From: DATEOR01 sp035698665
Lineage (GTDB): Bacteria > Actinomycetota > Thermoleophilia > Gaiellales > Gaiellaceae
Length of the DNA: 64,000 bases
Assembly (NCBI GenBank): GCA_035698665.1
Contig: DASSBN010000026.1
Coordinates: 10,467-74,466, forward strand
Reading direction: 5' to 3'
The translations under genes and the position numbers were made by a program. Shown here piece by piece: positions 51,163 to 59,027 of this stretch. Within the stretch, counting starts at the first letter, position 1, and every line of letters begins with the position of its first letter. The notes under the pieces were generated by a model that did no database searches, had not been told where the DNA came from, and saw nothing but the letters and a program-made list of their open reading frames with translations.

Positions 51163-51168
51163 ATTCTA
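51163..51168 (-). promoter_or_regulatory. Probable leaderless -10 box of the purBCSQ operon
   Basis: On the minus strand TAGAAT lies seven bases before GTG 51155. No PUR-box palindrome was recognised nearby. Confidence 0.5.
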
Positions 51169-51227
51169 GAGCGCGTGGTGGGGGAACCGGCGGAAAGCCG
51201 AGCGCGACCCGCGCCCGTATTGTGACC

Positions 51228-51947
51228 ATGGCGATGATCAGCAGGAAGAAAGTCCTCGTCATCGAGGACGAGCGCCCGATCGCGGAGCCGCTCGCGGATG
51301 CGTTGCGGCGCGAGGGCTTCGACGTGCGGCTCGCCGAGACGGCAGCCGACGGCCTCGAGTCCTTCTCCGCCCAGGGGGCGGACATCGTGCTGCTCGACGT
51401 CATGCTCCCGGACGGCGACGGGCGTGACGTCCTCCGCCAGATTCGGCAGACGTCGCGGGTTCCCGTCGTCATGGTGAGTGCGCGCGGCGAGGAGATGGAC
51501 CGCGTGCTGGGCCTCGAGCTCGGGGCCGACGACTACGTGACGAAGCCGTTCAGCGCCGCCGAGCTGGTCGCCCGCATGCGCGCGGTCATGAGGCGAACCG
51601 CCGCAGAGCCCGCCGGCGACGACCGGGGAGGCTCCCTCGAGATGGGCGAGGTGACGATGAACCTCGACACGAGGGCGGTCACGGTGGGAGGCGAGCCGGT
51701 CGAGCTGACGGTCAAGGAGTTCGAGCTGCTGCGCGTCCTCCTCGAGAGCGCGGGCCGGCTGGTGAAACGCAACGACCTCGTCTCGGAGGTCTGGGACCCG
51801 AACTGGTTCGGCTCGACGAAGACGCTCGACGTCCACGTGAGCTCGCTGCGCAAGAAGCTCGGCGACGACCCCGCCGAGCCGCGCTACATCCACACCGTTC
51901 GCGGAGTCGGCTTCCGGTTCTCGTCGGCGGACGAGCTCGAGCCGTGA
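51228..51947 (+). CDS. OmpR/PhoB-family response regulator
   Basis: A 239-residue regulator. The receiver domain has phospho-acceptor Asp57 (DIVLLDVMLPDGDG), an acidic pair in VIEDERP, and Lys in DDYVTKPF; the C-terminal winged helix (EFELLRVLLESAGRLVKRNDL ... TKTLDVHVSSLRKKL) binds DNA. It overlaps the kinase gene by four bases. Start could be ATG 51228 or ATG 51234; a TATTGT box (51218-51223) is close to both. Likely targets are the acidic protein genes downstream. Confidence 0.94.
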   Translation: MAMISRKKVLVIEDERPIAEPLADALRREGFDVRLAETAADGLESFSAQGADIVLLDVMLPDGDGRDVLRQIRQTSRVPVVMVSARGEEMDRVLGLELGADDYVTKPFSAAELVARMRAVMRRTAAEPAGDDRGGSLEMGEVTMNLDTRAVTVGGEPVELTVKEFELLRVLLESAGRLVKRNDLVSEVWDPNWFGSTKTLDVHVSSLRKKLGDDPAEPRYIHTVRGVGFRFSSADELEP

Positions 51948-53353
51948 GCTTCCGCACCCGCCTCGTCCTCGCGGCCGCCTACCTCGTCGCCGCGGTCGTC
52001 CTCGCGCTCGAGATCCCGCTGGCGCTCAGCATCGAGCGTCGCGCGGATTCGGACTTCCAGGCCGACGTGCTCAGCAACACGGCACTGCTCGCGGCCCGCA
52101 TCTCCGACGACGTCGCGGCCGCGAACCGGGCCGGTTCGAACCCGAATGCGCTGGCCGTGACGAGCGCGGTGGACGAGACCGCGGCCGGCCTCGGGCAGCG
52201 AATCGTCGTCACGAGTGCGAACGGGCGCGTCCTGACGGACAGCGCCGACCAGGCCGCGCCGGGATCGAAGTTTGCGACGCCGGAGCGTCCGGAGTTCAGC
52301 GTCGCACTGGAGGAGGGTCGGGTTGACTCGCGCCGCCGCTTCAGCGACACCGTTGGTGGAGACCTCCTCCTCGTGACGGTCCCGGTCGTCCACCAGGGTC
52401 TGGTGATCGGCGCGGTTCGGGCCTCCGCGTCGCGCGAGTCCGTCGTCGACCGCGTCCATCGCAGCTGGATGCGCCTTGCCGCGATCGGGCTCGCCGTCGT
52501 CGCCGGCGCCTTTCTCCTCGCGTGGTTCCTGGCGACGACGGTCTCGCGCCCTCTGAGCCGGTTGCGCGACACCGCGAGCGAGCTGGGCGAGGGAAATCTC
52601 GACGCGCGTGCGCCCACCGACGGCCCGGCCGAGCTCGCGGCCCTCGGCGCGTCGTTCAACCGCATGGCGGGTGCCCTGGGCTCGAGCATGCGCGCGCAGC
52701 GCGACTTCGTCGCGAACGCCTCGCACCAGCTCCGCACGCCGCTGACGGGAATCAAGCTGCGGCTCGAGGCCATCCGGGCCGAGGGCGGCACGGCCGGCGA
52801 GAACGCGGCGAAGGCGGAGGAGGAGCTCGACCGGCTCGAGGCGCTCGTGGACGACCTCCTCGATCTCGCGGGCGCTGCGACCGCGCCTCCCGCCGGCACG
52901 GACGTCGACCTCTCCGCCGTCGTCGAGGAGGCGGTCGAGCGCTGGCAGGCTCCCGCGTCCGATGCCGAGAAAACGGTCGCGGCCGGTCGCCATGAGCGGG
53001 CAGTCGTCTTCGCCGACCCGGGCGATCTCGCGCACGTGGTCGACAACCTCGTCGAGAACGCGTTGCGCTACACGCCGTCGGGAACGCACGTCACGGTCGA
53101 ATCCGACGCCGCGAACGGCCGCGCGGTGCTCGTCGTCGCCGACGACGGGCCGGGAATCCCGGACGAAGATCGTGGCCGCGTCTTCGAGCGCTTCTACCGC
53201 GGGTCGAACGGCCGCCGCCTCGGACCGGGAACCGGGCTCGGGCTTGCGATCGTCGCCGAGCTCGTCGAGCGCTGGGGCGGCGAGGTAACGCTCGGAGAGG
53301 GCCCCGGCACGAGGATCCAGGTGGCCTTCGGGCGCGCACCTGCCGATCGCTGA
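51944..53353 (+). CDS. Membrane sensor histidine kinase
   Basis: A 469-residue kinase: helix 1 (about 4-30), extracytoplasmic sensor (about 31-165), helix 2 (about 170-195), HAMP (about 195-245), phospho-acceptor His in NASHQLRTPLTG (about residue 263), and an ATP-binding domain with VDNLVENALRYTP (N box), DDGPGIPDEDRGRVFERFYRG and GTGLGLAI. Partner of the response regulator (GTGA overlap). The stimulus is unknown; the downstream acidic exported proteins suggest an envelope or metal-ion signal. Confidence 0.94.
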   Translation: MSFRTRLVLAAAYLVAAVVLALEIPLALSIERRADSDFQADVLSNTALLAARISDDVAAANRAGSNPNALAVTSAVDETAAGLGQRIVVTSANGRVLTDSADQAAPGSKFATPERPEFSVALEEGRVDSRRRFSDTVGGDLLLVTVPVVHQGLVIGAVRASASRESVVDRVHRSWMRLAAIGLAVVAGAFLLAWFLATTVSRPLSRLRDTASELGEGNLDARAPTDGPAELAALGASFNRMAGALGSSMRAQRDFVANASHQLRTPLTGIKLRLEAIRAEGGTAGENAAKAEEELDRLEALVDDLLDLAGAATAPPAGTDVDLSAVVEEAVERWQAPASDAEKTVAAGRHERAVVFADPGDLAHVVDNLVENALRYTPSGTHVTVESDAANGRAVLVVADDGPGIPDEDRGRVFERFYRGSNGRRLGPGTGLGLAIVAELVERWGGEVTLGEGPGTRIQVAFGRAPADR

Positions 53354-53354
53354 C

Positions 53355-53393
53355 CGTGCCTTTACCGATTCTGAAGACGGCCGCTGCTACGTT
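53355..53393 (+). promoter_or_regulatory. Regulated promoter of the first acidic protein gene
   Basis: TACGTT (53388-53393) lies six bases before ATG 53400, but there is no -35 box at the right distance. Instead ACCG-N7-ACCG direct repeats (11-bp spacing, about 53353-53367) occupy that region, as expected for an OmpR-type activator site. A similar run of ACC repeats spaced 10-11 bp occurs at about 53819-53845 ahead of the second acidic gene. Confidence 0.35.
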
Positions 53394-53399
53394 CAGGAC

Positions 53400-53783
53400 A
53401 TGCCGCGTCTGACCACCCTGCTCGTTGCGATCGCCGGTCTCGCCCTGCCCGTTGGGCTTGCCCTCGCGGTGTATCTCAGCTCGGCGAGCACGATCGCCGC
53501 GACGCCCGTCGCCGTGCCGGTCGCGACGCAGGGCAAGGCGAATCCCAAGGCTCTCGACGACGACTCGAAGAAGTCCGAGAAGGAGCGTAAGGGCGACGAC
53601 AACCCCCACTCCTCGTCCAGTGGAACCACGTCGGGCGGCGGCACGACCACGGACGACCACGGCGGTTCGGGCGGCAACTCCGGCCCGGGCGGCGGCGGCT
53701 CTGACGACAGCTCGACGTCGAACAGCGGCTCCGGCTCCTCGAGCTCGGGGCACGGCTCGGACGATTCGGGCGGCGACGACTAG
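53400..53783 (+). CDS. Exported acidic Ser/Gly/Asp-rich low-complexity protein
   Basis: A 127-residue protein with one N-terminal hydrophobic helix (about 6-34, signal or anchor). After a short charged segment (DDDSKKSEKERKGDD) it is almost only Ser, Gly, Asp and Thr to the end (GSDDSSTSNSGSGSSSSG). No cysteines. Predicted disordered and strongly acidic outside the membrane. No enzyme family recognised. Directly downstream of the two-component genes and probably leaderless. Confidence 0.75.
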   Translation: MPRLTTLLVAIAGLALPVGLALAVYLSSASTIAATPVAVPVATQGKANPKALDDDSKKSEKERKGDDNPHSSSSGTTSGGGTTTDDHGGSGGNSGPGGGGSDDSSTSNSGSGSSSSGHGSDDSGGDD

Positions 53784-53905
53784 CTCGCCGGCTGTCTGAA
53801 CCAACTCTTTACCTGCGCCGACCGAAGCTTCACCGGAAACGCGCCCGCGCTTGAACCGGGCCTTTCTACGGTGAGGGAGTAAGCAATTCGACGGAGGTCA
53901 TCAGA

Positions 53906-54418
53906 GTGAATTCCTTCAACAAGCTTCTGCTCATTCTCGCCACGGTGCTCGCCGTCGGTGTCGGCGTCGCGGTTGCGGCGGGCACGAACGGCGGCTCCAG
54001 CTCGGATCCCGGCTCGACCGTCATCGACGTGAAGGGGCCGTGCGACGAGGCCGAGCACGCGAACGACCCGCGCTGCGCGGGCGCCCAGGTCCCCGAGGAC
54101 AACGACGCGGACGATCAGGGCGAAGATGCAAACGACGATCGCGGCCGCGGTCGCGACCACGCCGAGGACGACGCTGTCGTCGGCGACGACGACGATGCCG
54201 GCGAGGACCTGAGTGGCCCTTGCGACGAGGCAGAGCACGCGAACGATCCGCGCTGCACCGGCGCCGGCGCGGGTGCCGGCGACGACGACCAGGGCGGGAT
54301 CGAGGACAACTCCGGCCCCGGGTCGAGCCACGACCAGGACGACGACAACTCCGGCCCCGGCGGCGGAGGCGACGACGACTCCGGCCACTCCGGCCACGGA
54401 GGCGGAGACGACGACTAG
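53906..54418 (+). CDS. Exported Asp-rich protein with two Cys-bounded repeats
   Basis: A 170-residue protein with signal peptide (about 5-25). The mature chain is very acidic and contains two identical 14-residue units, GPCDEAEHANDPRC, at 44-57 and 104-117, exactly 60 residues apart. Between and after them lie Asp/Gly-rich runs. Each unit can form a Cys-x10-Cys loop with a His and several carboxylates, an attractive cation-binding shape, but this is inference. GTG start with GGAGGT upstream. Placed with the previous gene after the two-component system. Confidence 0.78.
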   Translation: MNSFNKLLLILATVLAVGVGVAVAAGTNGGSSSDPGSTVIDVKGPCDEAEHANDPRCAGAQVPEDNDADDQGEDANDDRGRGRDHAEDDAVVGDDDDAGEDLSGPCDEAEHANDPRCTGAGAGAGDDDQGGIEDNSGPGSSHDQDDDNSGPGGGGDDDSGHSGHGGGDDD

Positions 54419-54441
54419 CCGCAGAGCGGCACGACCACTCC

Positions 54442-54473
54442 GACGGGGCCCGCATGGGTCCCGTCGTCGTTTT
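54442..54473 (+). terminator. Rho-independent terminator
   Basis: GACGGGGCCC-GCAT-GGGTCCCGTC (10-bp stem with one G-T pair) followed by GTCGTTTT. It overlaps the stop codon region of convergent purE and could also serve it. Confidence 0.85.
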
Positions 54474-54981
54474 AGCCGGCGGTCGCGGGCGCGCCCGGGC
54501 CGGGGTAGCCCCCGCCCTGGGCGAGGATCTTCGCCGCGAGGATGGCGGCGTTCCGCGCGCCGTTCAGCGAGACGCAGGCAACGGGCACGCCGGGAGGCAT
54601 CTGCACGATCGAGAGGATCGCGTCGAGGCCGCCGGCTGCGGTCTTCGACGAGGTGAGCGGGACTCCGATGACGGGCAGCTCGGTGTAGGCGGCGACGGCG
54701 CCCGGGAGCGCGGCCGACATCCCGGCCCCGGCGATGATGACGCGGACGCCGCGTAGCGCGGCGGTCGAGGCGTACTCGGCCACGCCACGCGGATCGCGGT
54801 GGGCCGAGAGCACGCGCAGCTCGTTGGAGATGCCGCGCTCGTTCAGCTCCTCGACGGCCGGCTCGATGCCCTCGCGGTCGGATTCGGAGCCGATGAGGAT
54901 GCCGACGAGCGGCCCCGCGTCCTCGAACTCCTCGAGCGCGGCGAACGGCACCTCGTGCAGATGCGACTCAGCCTGCGACAT
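54472..54981 (-). CDS. purE: N5-carboxyaminoimidazole ribonucleotide mutase
   Basis: A 169-residue class I PurE: GILIGSESDREGIEPA, LSAHRDPRGV and IAGAGMSAALPGAVAAY form the CAIR site. An acidic extension of about 22 residues (MSQAESHLHEVPFAALEEFED) precedes the usual start. Class I PurE normally needs PurK to make its substrate; no purK is in this window. The ATG overlaps the purD stop by 14 bases. Confidence 0.95.
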   Translation of the reverse strand: MSQAESHLHEVPFAALEEFEDAGPLVGILIGSESDREGIEPAVEELNERGISNELRVLSAHRDPRGVAEYASTAALRGVRVIIAGAGMSAALPGAVAAYTELPVIGVPLTSSKTAAGGLDAILSIVQMPPGVPVACVSLNGARNAAILAAKILAQGGGYPGPGAPATAG

Positions 54982-56188
54982 GGACGCCCTTCGCCGCGAT
55001 GTCGGTGCGGAACTGCGCTCCCGGGAAGTCGATCTGCTCGACCGCGGCGTAGGCCTGCTCCCGCGCCTCCGAGACCGAGCTGCCGGTGCCGACGATGTCG
55101 AGCACACGGCCTCCGGCCGAGACGAGCTCGCCATGGCGGAGCGCCGTGCCCGCCTGGAAGACGAGCGCGCCGGTCGCGCCCGCCACCTCGACGCCGCCGA
55201 TGGGGACTCCGCTCTCCGGGTCGTCCGGATAGCCGCCCGCTGCGACCACGACGGCAACCGCGGCCGTCGGCCCTGCCTCGAGCTCGACGCCCGAGAGGTC
55301 GCCGTGCGCGGCGGCCGCGAGCGCCTCGAGCAGGTCGCCCTCGAGCCGGGGGAGGAGCGCCTGCGTCTCGGGGTCGCCGAACCGGCAGTTGAACTCGAGG
55401 ACGCGAGGGCCCGTGTCGGTGAGCATCAGGCCCGCGTAGAGGAGGCCGACGAAGGGCGTGCCTCTGCGCGCGAGCTCTGCGATGACCGGCCGGTGTACGA
55501 GGTCGGCAAGCTCCTGGACGTCGTCTTCGCCGAGCATCGGCACGGGGGTGTAGCTCCCCATGCCGCCCGTGTTGGGCCCCTCGTCTCCGTCTTGGAGCCG
55601 TTTGAAGTCCTGGGCCGGTGCGAGCGGCACGACTCTTTCGCCGTCGCAGAGCGCGAAGAGCGAGACCTCTTCGCCCTCGAGCAGCTCCTCGACGATGACG
55701 TCGCCTCCCAGCGCATGGGCCCGCTCGAGCGCGGCGTCCGCATCGTCCTGCGTCTGGCAGACGAACACTCCCTTGCCGGCGGCGAGGCCGTCCGCCTTGA
55801 CGACGCACGGCGCGCGCGTCTCGTCGAGCAGTGCTGCGGTCGGAATGTCCGCGGCGGCGAGCACTTCCTTGGCGAATGCCTTCGACCCCTCGATCTGGGC
55901 GGCCGCCTTGCTCGGGCCGAACACCGCGACGCCTGCCCGCCTGAGCTCGTCCGCGACCCCCGCGACGAGCGGCGCCTCGGGCCCGACGACGACGAGGTGG
56001 ATCTCGTGCTGCCTGCAGAGCCCCAGCAGGCCCTCGACGTCGTCCACCCTGATCGGATGGCAGCGAGCGAGCGCCGCGATTCCGGGATTGCCGGGCGCCG
56101 CGTGCAGCTCGCTGAGCCGCTCGCTCTGCGCGATCTTCCAGGCGAGCGCGTGCTCGCGGCCCCCCGACCCCAGGATCAGCACTTTCAC
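54968..56188 (-). CDS. purD: Phosphoribosylamine-glycine ligase
   Basis: A 406-residue ATP-grasp enzyme (GAR synthetase, step 2). N-terminus VKVLILGSGGREHALAWKI; ATP-grasp segments PCVVKADGLAAGKGVFV and NTGGMGSYTPVP; metal-binding FNCRFGDPETQ. GTG 56188 is chosen because the GSGGREH motif must lie near the N-terminus. It forms a two-gene purD-purE operon. Confidence 0.96.
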   Translation of the reverse strand: MKVLILGSGGREHALAWKIAQSERLSELHAAPGNPGIAALARCHPIRVDDVEGLLGLCRQHEIHLVVVGPEAPLVAGVADELRRAGVAVFGPSKAAAQIEGSKAFAKEVLAAADIPTAALLDETRAPCVVKADGLAAGKGVFVCQTQDDADAALERAHALGGDVIVEELLEGEEVSLFALCDGERVVPLAPAQDFKRLQDGDEGPNTGGMGSYTPVPMLGEDDVQELADLVHRPVIAELARRGTPFVGLLYAGLMLTDTGPRVLEFNCRFGDPETQALLPRLEGDLLEALAAAAHGDLSGVELEAGPTAAVAVVVAAGGYPDDPESGVPIGGVEVAGATGALVFQAGTALRHGELVSAGGRVLDIVGTGSSVSEAREQAYAAVEQIDFPGAQFRTDIAAKGVHVAG

Positions 56189-56217
56189 GAGGGCGAGTTT
56201 AAGGTCGGAGGCGGGTG

Positions 56218-56246
56218 TTTCAAATACCGTGCGCGCGCGGTAGAGC
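56218..56246 (+). promoter_or_regulatory. Promoter of the 110-residue protein gene (leaderless)
   Basis: TTTCAA (56218-56223), 17-bp spacer, TAGAGC (56241-56246), six bases to ATG 56253. Confidence 0.45.
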
Positions 56247-56252
56247 ATTCGT

Positions 56253-56585
56253 ATGGTCGAACCTGGACTTGACCGCCACGAGTGGGAGACCGAGTGGCAG
56301 CAGCTCGAGCCGCTCGTCGTCGACTCGCCCGCCGAGGCGCTTCCCGAGCTCGACGATCTCATCCGGCGGATGCTCGTCGAGGCCGGCTATCCGGTCGACA
56401 CGCCGGACCCGGTCGACGACGAGGGCATCGACCCCGAGGTGCTGGGCTCCTACCGCGCCGCCCACGAGGTCAGGATGCTCCTCGACCGCGGCGAGGACTT
56501 CGATCCCGGTGACGTCGGTCAGGCGATCGGCCTCTACCGCGAGATCTACGAGCACGTCTTGAACCGCGACGCAGACCTGAGCTAG
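56253..56585 (+). CDS. Small acidic hypothetical protein
   Basis: A 110-residue, helix-rich, acidic cytoplasmic protein (MVEPGLDRHEWETEWQQLEP ... ELDDLIRRMLVEAGYP ... YRAAHEVRMLLDRGEDFDPGDVGQAIGLYREIYEHVL). No family recognised with certainty. It has its own promoter and precedes the glnT-glx operon by 81 bp, so a link is possible but not shown. Confidence 0.78.
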   Translation: MVEPGLDRHEWETEWQQLEPLVVDSPAEALPELDDLIRRMLVEAGYPVDTPDPVDDEGIDPEVLGSYRAAHEVRMLLDRGEDFDPGDVGQAIGLYREIYEHVLNRDADLS

Positions 56586-56602
56586 CCCGCAGCAGCACAT
56601 TG

Positions 56603-56632
56603 TTGGAGGGAACCGTTTGCGCGCTTTAGTAT
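56603..56632 (+). promoter_or_regulatory. Promoter of the glnT-glxBCD operon
   Basis: TTGGAG (56603-56608), 18-bp spacer, TAGTAT (56627-56632). About 34 bases of leader precede the GTG, with AGGAGGAG as ribosome site, unlike the leaderless genes around it. Confidence 0.5.
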
Positions 56633-56666
56633 CCGCGCACCGGCCCCCTGACCAGGAGGAGAGTTC

Positions 56667-58079
56667 GTGGCGACAACCGACCTCGAGCGCTTCGTCGACG
56701 CCGACGGGCGCGCTGAGCGAATCAAGGAAGTCCGCAAGCGCATCGACGCGGAGGACATCTCGTACGTCTACTACCAGTTCCCCTCGGTCACGGGGCGGAT
56801 CATGGGCAAAGGCGTCCCCGCGCCCCACTGGGAGACGATCGCGAACAAGGGTTTCCAGCTCGTCTACGGCGCGACCGCGAACCTCTTCATCGACCGGCAC
56901 GGGAACTACATCGGCTACGGGCCGGAGGCCGCCGAGCTCGTCGGCATCCCCGAGCCGGAGACCTTCGCCGTCCTCCCCTGGACGGCCGGTGACGGCAAGA
57001 AGCTCGCGCGCGTGTGGTGCCAGTGCTTCCGCAACCGCGAGGAGCGCGACGATCCGGGCGCCTTTCTGACGTCGGACTGTCGCGGCAACCTCATCCGCCA
57101 GCAGGCGGAGTTCGAGGAAGCGACCGGCCTGCACCTCCGCGCCGGCACGGAGCCCGAGATGATGTGGCTGAAGCTGAACGACGACGGCACGCCGTCGGTC
57201 GAGGGCGTGACGAAGCCCTACTGCTACCACATCGACCAGTTCTCCGAGCTCCAGCCGATCATCAACCAGGTCGTCTCCTACGGCCAGCAGCTGGGGCTCG
57301 ACATGATCCAGGGCGACCACGAGGACGCTCCCGGCCAGATCGAGCTCAACTTCGGCTTCGACCGGGCTGAGCGCGCTGCCGACAACCTCTCCACCTTCCG
57401 CCAGATCTGCAAGCAGGTCGGGCGCGAGCTCGGGGCCTTCCCGTGCTTCATGCCGAAGCCCTTCATGGGCGTCTCGGCCAACGGCTGCCACCACAACATC
57501 TCCATCTGGCGCGGGGACGAGAACGTCTTCATGCCGGAGGGGGAGGACCAGCAGAAGCCGGGCCAGCACGGGCTCTGGGCGATCGGCGGGATCATGGCGC
57601 ACCAGCCCGCGCTGACCGCGCTCACGTGCTCCACCGTCAACTCGTACCGCCGGCTCTGGGACACCGGCTTCTGGGCGCCGGTCTTTGCGGACTGGGGCTA
57701 CCAGAACCGGACGACCGCGCTACGCGTCTCGGCGCCCGGCCGCTTCGAGTACCGGACCGTCGATTCGGCGGTGAACCCGTACCTCTCGCTGTCCGTTCTC
57801 CTCGCTGCGATGCGCGACGGCATCGAGCGCAAGCTCGATCCCGGCGAGCCGGAAGAGCGCAACATCTACGAGGCGATGGAGGCCGGGAAGGAGGTCAAGC
57901 GCCTGCCGATGACCTTCGGCGCCGCGCTCGACGCGCTCGAAGAGGACGACGTGATCAAGAACGCGCTTCCAGGTGACATGTACCGTGTGTTCATGCACTA
58001 CAAGCGGGACGAATGGGAGCGGCACTGCGCCCAGGTGAGCGACTGGGACGTGAACGAATACCTCGACGTCCTGCCCTAG
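56667..58079 (+). CDS. glnT: Glutamine synthetase-like ligase, GlnT / gamma-glutamylmethylamide synthetase type
   Basis: A 470-residue GS-fold enzyme. Key motifs: GTEPEMMW (metal Glu), QGDHEDAPGQIELNFG, NGCHHNISIW in place of NGSGMHxHxS, and APGRFEYRTVDSAVNPYLSLSVLL. The CHHN version is typical of the GlnT/GMAS group rather than GlnA; these join ammonia or an amine such as methylamine to glutamate. The glxBCD genes directly downstream support a role in the N-methylglutamate route or in amine/ammonia scavenging. GTG start. Confidence 0.88.
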   Translation: MATTDLERFVDADGRAERIKEVRKRIDAEDISYVYYQFPSVTGRIMGKGVPAPHWETIANKGFQLVYGATANLFIDRHGNYIGYGPEAAELVGIPEPETFAVLPWTAGDGKKLARVWCQCFRNREERDDPGAFLTSDCRGNLIRQQAEFEEATGLHLRAGTEPEMMWLKLNDDGTPSVEGVTKPYCYHIDQFSELQPIINQVVSYGQQLGLDMIQGDHEDAPGQIELNFGFDRAERAADNLSTFRQICKQVGRELGAFPCFMPKPFMGVSANGCHHNISIWRGDENVFMPEGEDQQKPGQHGLWAIGGIMAHQPALTALTCSTVNSYRRLWDTGFWAPVFADWGYQNRTTALRVSAPGRFEYRTVDSAVNPYLSLSVLLAAMRDGIERKLDPGEPEERNIYEAMEAGKEVKRLPMTFGAALDALEEDDVIKNALPGDMYRVFMHYKRDEWERHCAQVSDWDVNEYLDVLP

Positions 58080-58094
58080 AGAGGGCTCGAGAGC

Positions 58095-59027
58095 ATGTGT
58101 GGAATCGCAGGCATCATCTACCGCGACGGGACGCACGACATCGGGCGCGACATGACGCGGATGCTCCAGTCCATGAAGCATCGCGGGCCCGACTCGACCG
58201 GCTACGCGCTCTACGGTCCGCCCAACGACGGGCTCGCCGTCATGCGCTACACGCTGGCCGACTCGAACACCCCGCGTGACTTCGAGTTCGACGAGCGGCT
58301 CGAGCGCCACCAGGGCCGGGTCATCCAGCGCCTCAAAGCGGCGGGCGCGGAGATCCGCGAGCACGAGCAGGAGACGGAGTACGCGCACCGTGTCACGTTC
58401 TCGTACGACGGCGACCTGAAGGACCTCACCGACCGGATCGAAGACATCCCCGACGCCGAGGTGCTTTCGATCGGGCGGTCGCTCGAGATCATCAAGGACC
58501 TCGGCGATGCGGACACGGTCTGCGCGCAGTACGAGCTCGACGACTTCGGCGGCACCCATGCGATCGGGCACGTGCGCATGGCGACCGAGTCCGACGTGGA
58601 CATCTCGGGCGCGCATCCGTACTGGGCCTATCCGTTCAAGGACGTCGCCGTCGTTCACAACGGCCAGCTGACGAACTACTTCCAGTGGAAGCGCCGGCTC
58701 GAGCGTTCGGGCCACCGCTTCCAGTCCGAATGCGACTCGGAGATCATCGCCGTCTACCTCGCCGAGAAGATGGCGGAGGGCGCCGACCTCGAGGCTGCGA
58801 TGCGCGACTCCCTCGAGGAGCTCGACGGCGTCTTCACGTACATCGCCGTCACGGACGACGCGCTCGGCGTCGCCAAGGACGAGATGGCCGCGAAGCCGCT
58901 CGTCCTCTACGAATCGGAGGACGTCGTCGCGCTCGCCTCGGAGGAGATCGCCATCCGTGCGGTCCTCGACCGCGAGATCGACACGTACGACCCCTATGAA
59001 GGCGAGGTGATGGTGTGGCAGCGGTAG
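58095..59027 (+). CDS. glxB: Class II glutamine amidotransferase, glutamate/N-methylglutamate synthase subunit A-like
   Basis: A 310-residue protein equal to the amidotransferase domain of GltB. Nucleophile Cys2 (MCGIAGIIYRDG), HRGPDSTGYALYGP, IGHVRMATES and VVHNGQLTNY. It releases ammonia or methylamine from a gamma-glutamyl amide for GlxD. The gene follows glnT by 15 bases and overlaps glxC by 13. Confidence 0.92.
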   Translation: MCGIAGIIYRDGTHDIGRDMTRMLQSMKHRGPDSTGYALYGPPNDGLAVMRYTLADSNTPRDFEFDERLERHQGRVIQRLKAAGAEIREHEQETEYAHRVTFSYDGDLKDLTDRIEDIPDAEVLSIGRSLEIIKDLGDADTVCAQYELDDFGGTHAIGHVRMATESDVDISGAHPYWAYPFKDVAVVHNGQLTNYFQWKRRLERSGHRFQSECDSEIIAVYLAEKMAEGADLEAAMRDSLEELDGVFTYIAVTDDALGVAKDEMAAKPLVLYESEDVVALASEEIAIRAVLDREIDTYDPYEGEVMVWQR

